Shown here: one piece after another, positions 52,898-62,185 of the stretch
Layout: each line of letters starts with the position of its first letter
Position numbering within the stretch: the first letter of the stretch is position 1
Assembly (NCBI RefSeq): GCF_017592475.1
Contig: NZ_JAGFNP010000008.1
Location: 62,001-126,000, forward strand
Reading direction: 5' to 3'
Length of the DNA stretch: 64,000 nt
Source of the DNA: Glycomyces niveus
GTDB taxonomy: Bacteria; Actinomycetota; Actinomycetes; Mycobacteriales; Micromonosporaceae
Notes under the pieces: generated by a model
Database searches by the model: none
What the model was told of the DNA's origin: nothing
The model's input: only the letters and a program-made list of their open reading frames with translations
Program-made: the position numbers and the translations under genes

Positions 52898-53869
52898 TCA
52901 GCCTTTCTCCGCGCCGGAGGTGAGTCCGGTGACGAGCAGCCGCTGCGCCAGGAAGAACCCGGCGACCACGGGGACGGTGATCGCGATCGACCCGGCCATG
53001 AGCACTGTGGTGGGCACCGAGAACTCGGTGAGCTGCGCGATGCCGAGCGAGACCGTCCAGCGGTCGCGGTCGGCGACGAGGAAGAGCAGCGCGAACAAGT
53101 ACTCGTTCCAGGCGATCATGAACACGTACAGGGCGGTGGCGGCCACGCCGGGGAGGGCGAGGGGGAGCACGACGCGGCGGATGAGGGCGAGGCGGCCGCA
53201 CCCGTCGATCATCGCCGCCTCCTCCACTGAGGACGGGACGGCGACGAGGTAGGTGCGGAGCATGTACAGGGCCACGGGCACGGTCTGCGCGACGTACACG
53301 AAGACGAGGCCGACGAGCGAGCCGGTGAGTCCGACCCGGCTCAGCAGCACGAACAGCGGCACGGCGAGCACGATGCCGGGCAGGAGGTAGACGCCGAGGA
53401 AGACGACGTTGACCGTGTCGCGGCCGAGGAAGCGCAGCCGCACGGCCGCGTACGCGCCGAGGACGCTGAAGAGGATGGCGAGTGCGGCGGTGGCGAGCGC
53501 GACCTGGAGCGAGTTCCACATGTTGCCGCCGAGGCCGTATTCGGCGAGGGCGGTCGGGTAGGAGTCGACGGTGATCTCGTCGAGCGCGGGGACCAGGTCG
53601 AGCGGTTCGGAGACCACGGACTGGAAGGGCCGCAGGGAGAGCAGGACCCCGTAGAGCAGCGGCCCCGCGGTGGCGACCACTGCGACGGTGATGACGGCCC
53701 ACCGGAGGACGCCGAGCACGCGGTCCTCGGCGGTGAGGCGGGCACGCCGGAAGCTCCGCGCACCTCTGGGTTTGGGTCCCCGGTTTCCAGAGTCGCCGAC
53801 GGGTACGACATTTTCGCCGCCGTCCGACACGATCGAGTGAGTCGAATCTTCCGTGCGAGTCTCGCTCAT
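52898..53869 (-). CDS. Carbohydrate ABC transporter permease (MalG type)
   Basis: 323 residues with six membrane segments and the EAA loop EEAAMIDGCGRLALIRRVVLP that docks the ATPase. The N-terminal cytoplasmic tail of about 50 residues is longer than usual: residues about 18-44 (from NVVPVGDSG) are encoded by a copy of a 77-base repeat also found near mutY. Its ATG overlaps the preceding permease stop. The ATPase subunit is not in the window, so a shared MsiK-type ATPase is likely. Confidence 0.92.
   Translation of the reverse strand: MSETRTEDSTHSIVSDGGENVVPVGDSGNRGPKPRGARSFRRARLTAEDRVLGVLRWAVITVAVVATAGPLLYGVLLSLRPFQSVVSEPLDLVPALDEITVDSYPTALAEYGLGGNMWNSLQVALATAALAILFSVLGAYAAVRLRFLGRDTVNVVFLGVYLLPGIVLAVPLFVLLSRVGLTGSLVGLVFVYVAQTVPVALYMLRTYLVAVPSSVEEAAMIDGCGRLALIRRVVLPLALPGVAATALYVFMIAWNEYLFALLFLVADRDRWTVSLGIAQLTEFSVPTTVLMAGSIAITVPVVAGFFLAQRLLVTGLTSGAEKG
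53737..53813 (-). repeat. 77-base dispersed repeat, copy B, inside the permease gene (TGTCG element copy 9)
   Basis: On the minus strand AAATGTCGTACCC (53813-53801) is followed by GACTCT (53794-53789) and GGAAACCGGGGACCC, ending in TGCCCGCC. It matches 46571-46647. It lies wholly within codons 19-44 of the malG-like gene and adds residues to the cytoplasmic tail without breaking the frame. Confidence 0.6.
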
Positions 53870-54813
53870 GCCCGCTCCCGCTTGATCATCCACGCGTAGA
53901 CCGCGACCACGACCACGAGCATTCCGGTCATGAGCAGCCCGGTCGCCGAGGCGGTGCCGATGTTCGCGCGCACCACCAGCTCCGAGTAGACCCGCACCGC
54001 CAGCACCTCGGTGCCGCCCGCGCCGCCGGTGAGCAGGTAGATGTCGTTGAAGTTCTGGAACGACCACAGGAACCGCAGCACCGCGAGCAGCGCCATCACC
54101 CCCGCGAGCTCGGGCAGCAGCAGGTGCCGGAAGATCCGCGTCTTCCCGGCCCCGTCGATCTGCGCGGCCTCCTCGATGTCCTCCGGCACCACCTGCAACC
54201 GCGCGGTGATGAACAGGAACGCGAGCGGGAAGGTCTTCCACACCTCGAACGCGATCACGCACATGAGCGCCACCGGCACTTCGAACGGCCCGAGGTCGCG
54301 GCTCGTCGTCGTCAGGAACGCGATCGGCTCGGCCCACCCGAGCCACTCCACGCCGACCGCGTTCACCAGGCCGTACCCGGGATTGAGCAGGGTCTTCCAG
54401 ATCGTGGCGGCCGCGACCACCGGCAGCACGTACGGCACGAGCACGAGCGCCCGGATCAGCCCGCGCCCCCGGAACGGCCGTCGCAGCGCCAGCGCGACCC
54501 CGAGCCCGACGAGCACCGCCCCGGCCGAGGACGCCGCCGCGTAGGCGACGGTGGTCGTCGCGGCCGACCAGAACCGGGGCGAGTTCCAGACGGCCGCGAT
54601 GTTGTCGCCGGTGAAGACGAGGTTGTCGATGTACAGGCGCGGGATGTCGACCAGCCGCACGTCGAGGAAGGCGAACAGCGCCACCGCCAGGAACGGCAGC
54701 ACCGCGAACAGCAGCACCACGATCACGGTGGGCCCCACGAGCAGCCGCCCGTGCAGGTCCTCGCGCCGCGAGAGCGTCAGCGGCTTGCGGCGCCGCAGAC
54801 CGGTGTCGCTCAT
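53866..54813 (-). CDS. Carbohydrate ABC transporter permease (MalF type)
   Basis: 315 residues with six membrane segments and the EAA loop IEEAAQIDGAGKTRIFRHLLLPEL. It forms the channel with the MalG-type protein for the sugar delivered by the lipoprotein. Coupled to both neighbours by ATGA overlaps. Confidence 0.93.
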   Translation of the reverse strand: MSDTGLRRRKPLTLSRREDLHGRLLVGPTVIVVLLFAVLPFLAVALFAFLDVRLVDIPRLYIDNLVFTGDNIAAVWNSPRFWSAATTTVAYAAASSAGAVLVGLGVALALRRPFRGRGLIRALVLVPYVLPVVAAATIWKTLLNPGYGLVNAVGVEWLGWAEPIAFLTTTSRDLGPFEVPVALMCVIAFEVWKTFPLAFLFITARLQVVPEDIEEAAQIDGAGKTRIFRHLLLPELAGVMALLAVLRFLWSFQNFNDIYLLTGGAGGTEVLAVRVYSELVVRANIGTASATGLLMTGMLVVVVAVYAWMIKRERA

Positions 54814-56186
54814 CCGCCCAGGTCCTGTTGCGCCGCTTCGACGCTCGCGGCCATGGCGGCCGCGACCTCGGCGGGCGGGGCGCCGTCGAAGAGGGCTTCG
54901 GCCTCGGTGGCGAGGATCGTCTGCGAGAAGACGATCCCGGCGAGCTCGGCGTCCGGCGTCCCCCAGCCCCACCGCGTGAACTCCTCGGCCCCGGCCGCGA
55001 GCCGCTCCACGAGCGCCGGTCCGTAGACCTGCTCGATCGAGAGCTCCTGCGTCCGGTCGTTGCCGAACGGCAGCGCCGACCACGCGTCCAAGTACTCGGT
55101 CGACCCGGCCTCGGGGCCCGGCCGCACCGGGATGCGGCCCTCGGTCGCCGAGGCCAGGTTCTCCACATACCCGTCGCTGAGCATGAACTTCACGAACTCC
55201 TTGGCGTCGGCCGTGTTCGCGCCCGCCGGGATGCCGTAGTTCGTCGTCTGCCCGTACTCGACGGGCGCCTCGGCGCCGGTCCCGGTGAAGGTCGTCAGGT
55301 ACGCCGTGTTCTCGGCGAGGAACCGCGGATTGTCCGCGCACTCGGCGCAGGTCACGGGGTTGTCCACGTCGAGGCCCGCGACCTCGTCGACGATGTGCGA
55401 GGAGAACAGCACCATCGCGGCCGATCCGGAGAGGTACGCCGCCCGCGCCGCCTCGACGTCCACTTGCGCCGGTCCGGCCGCGGCCGCGAGCCGCTGGTAG
55501 TGGGCCAGGCCCTCGACGCACTCGGGCGAATCGATGGTGACCTGCCCGTCCGTCGCCAGCCGGCAGCCGAACGGGAGCAGCATCGACTCGATGCCCTCCT
55601 GCGTGTACACGTCGCCAGGGGTCGTGCCGATCGCGATGCCCGCCAAGCCGTCCGCATCGAGCGCCTCGGCCGCCGCCGCGATGTCCGCGACGGACGCGGG
55701 CGGCTCGAGCCCGGCGGCCTCGAACAGGTCGGTGCGGTAGGCGATCGTGTGGCCCCACCCGTCCGAGGGCACGGCGTGCAGGCTCCCGCCGATCGTGACC
55801 ATGTCGAGCGCCGCCCGGCTGAACGTGTCCGCGCCCAGCTCGTCCACGACCTCTTGCGGCGCTTGGTCGTCGAGCAGGCCCTGCGCGGCCCACGCGGCCG
55901 TGCTGGACGGGTTGTGCGCGATCACGTCGGGCACGTCGCCCGACGCGGCCGAAGTGACGAGCGTCTGCCCCGCCTGGTCCGGCTCGAGCGGCACCATCTC
56001 CACCTCGATACCCGTGGCCTCGGTGAACGCGTCGATCACGGGCTGCTGCGCCGCGATCCGCTCCGGGGTGGTGTACGGCGTCCAGAAGACGATCGAACCG
56101 TCGCCGTCCTCGGACTCCTCTGGGCTGCAGGCGGATACGGCGAGCAGCAGCATTGCGGCCGCCACGCAGGTCGTCATTGTCCTCAT
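54810..56186 (-). CDS. Extracellular sugar-binding lipoprotein
   Basis: 458 residues. A lipoprotein signal (MLLLAVSAC, acylated Cys at about 20) is followed by the two-lobed solute-binding fold: VFWTPYTTPER, VPDVIAHNPSSTAAWAAQG and YGIPAGANTADAKEFVKF. It captures an oligosaccharide, probably an alpha-glucoside given the GH13 gene downstream. AGGAG lies upstream of the ATG and a TATAGT -10 box at about 56238-56233. First gene of a five-gene operon. Confidence 0.92.
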   Translation of the reverse strand: MRTMTTCVAAAMLLLAVSACSPEESEDGDGSIVFWTPYTTPERIAAQQPVIDAFTEATGIEVEMVPLEPDQAGQTLVTSAASGDVPDVIAHNPSSTAAWAAQGLLDDQAPQEVVDELGADTFSRAALDMVTIGGSLHAVPSDGWGHTIAYRTDLFEAAGLEPPASVADIAAAAEALDADGLAGIAIGTTPGDVYTQEGIESMLLPFGCRLATDGQVTIDSPECVEGLAHYQRLAAAAGPAQVDVEAARAAYLSGSAAMVLFSSHIVDEVAGLDVDNPVTCAECADNPRFLAENTAYLTTFTGTGAEAPVEYGQTTNYGIPAGANTADAKEFVKFMLSDGYVENLASATEGRIPVRPGPEAGSTEYLDAWSALPFGNDRTQELSIEQVYGPALVERLAAGAEEFTRWGWGTPDAELAGIVFSQTILATEAEALFDGAPPAEVAAAMAASVEAAQQDLGG

Positions 56187-56332
56187 AGCCGCTCCTAAGG
56201 GGCGAATCGGCGCGAACAGCGTCCAATCCGCACTATAGCGGCGATGAGTGGCCGCGCGGTACCCCTCCGTGTGGGCGAACCGCGGTTCGCCCGAAAACCC
56301 CCGGCGTCAGGGGCGGCCCGTACGCTGGCGCG

Positions 56333-57037
56333 GTGATCGTCTGGCTCGCTTCATATCCCCGCTCTGGCAACACCTTCTTCCGCATCGCCCTCCACCGCCT
56401 CTACCAGGTGCCGACCTACGTCGTCTACGACGTCGACGGCGTCGCCGCCCGGATCGGCACCGACCTCATGGACGCCCGCGAACGACCCGCCAGCTTCGAC
56501 GAGATGCGCGCCTCCGACGAAGTCCACTTCGTCAAGACCCACCGCCAGCGCGGCGACGACGTGATCGCCGAGGACGACCGCGCCATCTGCCTCGTGCGGG
56601 ACGGCCGCGACTCGGTGGTCTCCTGGGCGCGCCTGAACACCGCCCACCTCTCGGGCGAGCCCGACTACGAGGACCGGTTCGCCGCCGAGGCCCGCGCGAT
56701 CATCACGCGCCGCACCGGCGGCACGGGCGGCTGGGGTCAGAACGTCCTCTCATGGCGAGCCTCCACCAGTCCCGAACCGGTCTGGATCCGTTTCGAAGAC
56801 CTCATCGCCGACCCCCGCGCCACCGTCGAGGCCGCCGTCGGCAAAGCCGCCCCCGGCCTGCGGCCCGCCCCTGACGCCCCGATCCCCGCCTTCGACGAGC
56901 TCAACGCCCGCGAACCCGGCTTCTTCCGCGCCGGCACCACCGGCACCCACCAGACCGAACTCCCGCCCGACCTGCACGACCTGTTCTGGGACCAGCCCGA
57001 CAACGCGACCGCCATGCGGCTCAACGGCTACCGGTAA
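56333..57037 (+). CDS. Sulfotransferase domain protein
   Basis: 234 residues from a GTG with TACGCT six bases upstream. The PAPS-binding loop is ASYPRSGNTFFRIAL at the very N-terminus and the 3'-phosphate motif is CLVRDGRDSVVSWA. The short form resembles cytosolic sulfotransferase-like proteins of bacteria. Acceptor unknown. The GNAT gene starts 41 bases later. Confidence 0.88.
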   Translation: MIVWLASYPRSGNTFFRIALHRLYQVPTYVVYDVDGVAARIGTDLMDARERPASFDEMRASDEVHFVKTHRQRGDDVIAEDDRAICLVRDGRDSVVSWARLNTAHLSGEPDYEDRFAAEARAIITRRTGGTGGWGQNVLSWRASTSPEPVWIRFEDLIADPRATVEAAVGKAAPGLRPAPDAPIPAFDELNAREPGFFRAGTTGTHQTELPPDLHDLFWDQPDNATAMRLNGYR

Positions 57038-57078
57038 TGCGCTGGCGGCCCGAAGCCGCGGGCTGCCACACTGCGACC

Positions 57079-57555
57079 GTGATCGAGATGCGCGCGCTCA
57101 GCGCCGATGACTGGCGCTTGTGGAGGGACCTGCGGCTCGCGGCGCTCGCCGACGCGCCCGACGCGTTCGGCTCCCGCCTGGCCGAATGGCAGGGCGACGG
57201 CGACCGGGAGGAGCGCTGGCGGTCGCGTCTGACGATGCCGGGGTCGCACAACCTGGTGGCCGAGGTCGACGGCGCGCCGGCGGGGATGGCGAGCGGCGTG
57301 CCCGCAGAGGATCCGGCGGTCAGGGGGCTGATCGCGATGTGGGTGAGCCCCGCCGCGAGAGGCCTCGGCGTCGGCGACGCTCTGATCGGGGCGGTCGCGG
57401 ACTGGGCGAAGACATCGGGCGCGTCGGAGCTCCGGCTCGCGGTGTATGAGCACAATGCGGCGGCGCTGCGCCTGTACGTGCGCAACGGCTTCGAGGTCGC
57501 CTCGGAGTCCGGTGTCGAGCGGTTCATGGTCAAGCCGCTCGGCGATCGCCGCTGA
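57079..57555 (+). CDS. GNAT family N-acetyltransferase
   Basis: 158 residues from a GTG with CACACT six bases before it. The acetyl-CoA site is MWVSPAARGLGVGDALI (R-x-x-G-x-G/A type), followed by LAVYEHNAAALRLYVRNGFE, the standard C-terminal GNAT motif. Substrate unknown. Confidence 0.9.
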   Translation: MIEMRALSADDWRLWRDLRLAALADAPDAFGSRLAEWQGDGDREERWRSRLTMPGSHNLVAEVDGAPAGMASGVPAEDPAVRGLIAMWVSPAARGLGVGDALIGAVADWAKTSGASELRLAVYEHNAAALRLYVRNGFEVASESGVERFMVKPLGDRR

Positions 57556-57565
57556 CCGGACGGAC

Positions 57566-58156
57566 TCAGATGAGGCCGCGCTTTTCGCGCTCGGCGTCCA
57601 TGAGTTCCTCCATGAGCGTCCCGGGGTCCACTGTGAACTCCGGTTCCGGGACGGCGTCGTAGTCGTCCGCGTCGAGGGGCAGGCCGAGTGCCGCGAGCCG
57701 GGCCGCCAGTCGGGTGAACGCCGCCCTCTTGTCGTCTTCGTACTGCACCGCTTCGACGGCGCACGCTTCGGCGAGGGTCCGGCCCGCCAGACTCCAGAAC
57801 GTGAACTCGGTGTCGAGTTCGAGCAGCGGCACCGGCTCGTCCGCGGGCTGGTCGGGGTGGAACCAGTAGCCGATCCAGCCTTTGCCGCCTTCGGCGATGA
57901 GCTTGGCGTACTCGGCCGTCGCCGCCGCGCCCGCATTGACCGCCTGCATGTCGGGGTCGGCGAGTTCTTCGGGGCGGAGGTAGCCGGTGTCGAGGAGCGG
58001 GTTCAGCTGGTCGGGTTCGAGGAACTGGAGGTCGAGCAGGTCGCGGAAGTCGGTGCGGGCCTCCCACTGCGCCAGCAGCATCACGCGCAGGTCCGCGGGG
58101 ACCGGCCGGCCTCCCAAGTGCCGGTCTGCGAATGCGGTGAGCCGGTCTTCGAACAT
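57566..58156 (-). CDS. Uncharacterised soluble protein, possibly SUKH-like
   Basis: 196 residues with GAGGAG before the ATG at 58156. A helical N-terminal half (LRVMLLAQWEARTDFRDLL) leads to GWIGYWFHPDQPADEPVPLLELDTEFTFWSL and GRTLAEA, a pattern like SMI1/KNR4 (SUKH) proteins, many of which are immunity proteins. No toxin gene is next to it. The assignment is tentative. Confidence 0.55.
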   Translation of the reverse strand: MFEDRLTAFADRHLGGRPVPADLRVMLLAQWEARTDFRDLLDLQFLEPDQLNPLLDTGYLRPEELADPDMQAVNAGAAATAEYAKLIAEGGKGWIGYWFHPDQPADEPVPLLELDTEFTFWSLAGRTLAEACAVEAVQYEDDKRAAFTRLAARLAALGLPLDADDYDAVPEPEFTVDPGTLMEELMDAEREKRGLI

Positions 58157-58216
58157 GTCCACTCCTCGGATCGCCTTGCGCACCACGATAGGCCGCCGGT
58201 GCCGACGAGTCGCTGC

Positions 58217-58843
58217 TCACTCGGCTTCGGCGACCGGCCGGACCTCGTTGACGTGCAGGGTGACCTGGATCGGCTCGCGGTCGGGGTGGTCGTCGAACTC
58301 CACGAGGACCGTTCCCGGTACGGCGGGCAGTTCGACAACGGTGCCGACGGCGCCGACTTGCAGCCCGATGCCGTCGATGCTTTCGGCCAGTTCGACCTGA
58401 TCATCGGGCAGGAACGGCTCCGGCGGGGCGAGCCCGAGCGGCGTCTCCGCCGGGCCGAGGTCGTTGCACCAGGCCCGCGTGTTCCGTCGGGTGAGGAAGT
58501 AGAGCAGCAGGATCGAGAGGCCGAGCCCCGCGCCACCGGTGCTCGGGGCGCCTTCCGCCGCAGCGAGGAGGAGGTCGAGGAGGCTGAGCGCGATCGAGGC
58601 GGAGCTCAGGATGATGCCGGTGAGGCGCGCCCAGGGCTGCTGCTTCGTGATGCCGATCGCGATGGCGGTGTGGAGGAAGCCGACGCCGAGCAGTACCAGC
58701 GCGAACGGCAGGGGGATCAGCGAGAGCGAGAGCAGGACGAAACCTGCGCCCACGGCGATGATCGCCTGCAGCCCGAGGAAGACGACCGCGAGGATCGCGG
58801 AACCGGGCATGCGGGGAAGCACAGGGTCAGGGGGACGATTCAC
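58217..58843 (-). CDS. Four-helix membrane protein with C-terminal DUF4926-like domain
   Basis: 208 residues. Hydrophobic segments at about 15-37, 42-63, 72-95 and 102-117, then a cytoplasmic domain: DGIGLQVGAVGTVVELPAVP and VLVEFDDHPDREPIQVTLHV. This reads like the small beta-barrel DUF4926, often found alone as a toxin-system or quality-control domain. The fusion is unusual. Upstream of the SUKH-like gene by 60 bases on the same strand. Confidence 0.6.
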   Translation of the reverse strand: MNRPPDPVLPRMPGSAILAVVFLGLQAIIAVGAGFVLLSLSLIPLPFALVLLGVGFLHTAIAIGITKQQPWARLTGIILSSASIALSLLDLLLAAAEGAPSTGGAGLGLSILLLYFLTRRNTRAWCNDLGPAETPLGLAPPEPFLPDDQVELAESIDGIGLQVGAVGTVVELPAVPGTVLVEFDDHPDREPIQVTLHVNEVRPVAEAE

Positions 58844-59139
58844 AGGATGCTCCTGAATGGACTGGGTCGTGAAGGCTCAGGGGCAAGCGCTTCGGAAACC
58901 CAGTTCTAACAGGAAGCCGCCGGGAGGGGTCCCGGCTTCGTCAACTACTTGTCGCTCAGGTGGAACCGCCCTTTTGAATCACCAAGCTCCTGGCCTGAAC
59001 CTGCCAAGGGCGGGAGACGGCGCTCGGGGACTCATTTCCAACGTTTCGGTTGGTAATCTATGGCTACGCAGCGTGATCCGGATACGTTCGACTTGTCTGG
59101 AATGCCGCTGTCCGGCAGCACCGCACGAGGAGTCCCCGA

Positions 59140-59390
59140 ATGGCTGTGACCGACCCCAACGGTTCCACCCCCTTCACCGAGCGCCAGATCGCGATACTGG
59201 AGCACTTGGCCGCAGGCCGAACCGATCGGACGACCGCCGCGCGGATGGGGACATCCGAGCGCCAAGTCCGCCGGGAGTGGCGGCGATGATCGCCGCGACC
59301 GGAACGCGAGGCCGGATCCCGCTGGTGCTGTGCGCCTGCCGGAAAGGAGTGCTGCCGGCTGCGGCCACGACTCCGCGACCAGGGGATTGA
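59140..59390 (+). pseudogene. LuxR-type HTH protein split by a frameshift
   Basis: GAGGAG precedes an ATG at 59140 and 49 codons ending in RREWRR-stop: FTERQIAILEHLAAGRTDRT and TAARMGTSERQVRR are a GerE/LuxR helix-turn-helix. The stop at 59287 overlaps an ATG in the -1 frame (ATGA) that codes MIAATGTRGRIPLVLCACRK, which reads like the missing C-terminal helix. So the gene is frameshifted, or made as two coupled pieces, or read by -1 frameshifting. No N-terminal sensor domain is present. Confidence 0.6.
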
Positions 59391-59510
59391 CGGCTGTCGG
59401 TTCGCGTCAGGAGCGGTGTCAGGGCGGTGTCAGGGGCGTGCAAGGCGGCGCCGACATAGTTGCTTCATCAACGAGGAACACCTCACCGAAACGCTTGAAG
59501 GAGCACCGAA

Positions 59511-59912
59511 ATGACCGCCAGCCTCTCCGCCCAGGACCAGATCGCCATCCGCACCGCCGCCTATGGCACCGTCTCTTTGCTGTCCGCCGCCGGGATCGCC
59601 GGGTCCGCGCACAAGATCGGGACCGACGCCTCGCTGGCGCTGGTCGCCGCGACGGGGACCGTCGGGCACATCGTCGCCGACGCCAAGGGCCTCAAGCTCA
59701 AGGGCAAGTCCACCGCTGAGCTCGCCGACCAGGTCTTCCCCGCGATCACCGAGTCCGTGCGGGTCCTCGAAGCCCACGACCCCGCCGAGGCCGAGAACTT
59801 CCGGACCACCATCAAGGTCGTGATCGACGCCGCCAACCGCGCCCACAAGGGCGAGCCCAGCCCCGTCATGGCCGACATGGTCCGCAAGATCGAGGACGCC
59901 CTCAACGCCTAG
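59511..59912 (+). CDS. Small uncharacterised protein (133 residues)
   Basis: GGAG lies before the ATG. Soluble or peripherally bound: a weakly hydrophobic N-terminal half (AAYGTVSLLSAAGIAG and ALVAATGTVGHIVAD) and a helical C-terminal half. No family recognised. Strong codon bias and a perfect terminator downstream support expression as a single gene. Confidence 0.65.
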   Translation: MTASLSAQDQIAIRTAAYGTVSLLSAAGIAGSAHKIGTDASLALVAATGTVGHIVADAKGLKLKGKSTAELADQVFPAITESVRVLEAHDPAEAENFRTTIKVVIDAANRAHKGEPSPVMADMVRKIEDALNA

Positions 59913-59920
59913 CCCCACCG

Positions 59921-59968
59921 AACGCCGCCGCGCCACCAGACCCCCGGGCCTGGTGGCGCGGCGGCGTT
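59921..59968 (+). terminator. Terminator
   Basis: A perfect 19-bp stem, left arm AACGCCGCCGCGCCACCAG, with a 10-base loop, nine bases after the stop. Confidence 0.9.
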
Positions 59969-60112
59969 GCGCCCCAAGACAATGCCGCGAGCGTCCCCGA
60001 AGCCGTGACCAAATACCGGGACCGGCGCGCGGCGCGACGCGTGAATGCCGGATTTGCCCGCTTCACCCTGCGATCCTGTTGCGAGCCCGCATCATCGACA
60101 TGGGAGCAGAGC

Positions 60113-60676
60113 ATGACCGACGACATCCTCACCGCCAAGATCGCGCACGGCTTCGACTACCTCGACGCGAACGGCGACGGGCGGCTCGACGAGCACGACC
60201 ACGTCGTCCTCGGCCGGCGCACCGCCGCCAACCTCGGATACGCCGCCGGCTCCCCCGAAGAGGCGAAGATCGTCGACGCGTACGTCGCGATCTGGCGCGA
60301 CCTCCACCTCCCGCACCTGCCGGAAGGCCAGGCGCACATCGACAAGGCGACGTTCGTCGCCGCCACCAGGTCCCTCGCCGAAGACCCGGCCGCCGCCCAG
60401 TCCACCGTGGGCGCGCTCGCGCGGGCGTTCCTGTCGATCGCCGACACCGACGAGAGCGGCACGGTCGCCCTGACCGAGTTCGCCGCCTTCCATCGCGGCC
60501 ACTTCCCCGACATCGACCGCGACGACATCGAGAAGGCCTTCGCCCACCTGGACGTCGACGGGGACGGCTTCCTCTCGGACGAGGAGTTCACCAGGGCGGT
60601 CGTCGAGTACTGGTCGAGCAGCGACCCCGACGCCCCCGGCAACTGGTGGATGGGCCGGCCCGTCTACGACCGCTAG
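60113..60676 (+). CDS. Calerythrin-like EF-hand calcium-binding protein
   Basis: 187 residues. Three canonical EF-hand loops, DANGDGRLDEHD, DTDESGTVALTEF and DVDGDGFLSDEEF, and one degenerate loop between the first two: the layout of calerythrin from Saccharopolyspora and relatives. Soluble cytoplasmic Ca2+ buffer or sensor. The start at 60113 follows GGGAG and gives the usual family length; the open frame begins 36 codons earlier. Confidence 0.92.
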   Translation: MTDDILTAKIAHGFDYLDANGDGRLDEHDHVVLGRRTAANLGYAAGSPEEAKIVDAYVAIWRDLHLPHLPEGQAHIDKATFVAATRSLAEDPAAAQSTVGALARAFLSIADTDESGTVALTEFAAFHRGHFPDIDRDDIEKAFAHLDVDGDGFLSDEEFTRAVVEYWSSSDPDAPGNWWMGRPVYDR

Positions 60677-60689
60677 CCCGGGGACAGCG

Positions 60690-60720
60690 AAGGGCGCCGG
60701 CCGGAGGCCGACGCCCTTTT
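60690..60720 (+). terminator. Terminator after EF-hand gene
   Basis: AAGGGCG-CCGGCC pairs with GGCCG-CGCCCTT around GGA, ending in TTTT. Confidence 0.8.
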
Positions 60721-60729
60721 CGCTTGCGT

Positions 60730-62082
<1,353 letters not shown>

Positions 62083-62185
62083 TCACCCGATTACTTGGTA
62101 AGCCTACTGGCATGCGGTGACCTCGTGTCTCACCAGGCCCGAGCGCTATGAGTTGGACCCTCATCACACCGTAGTGTGGGCTCCT

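Noticed and set aside
53341..53811. Alternative frame starting MSYPSATLETG inside the permease gene
   Set aside because: It arises from the same repeat as at 46571 and runs in the wrong frame of a clear MalG-type permease.
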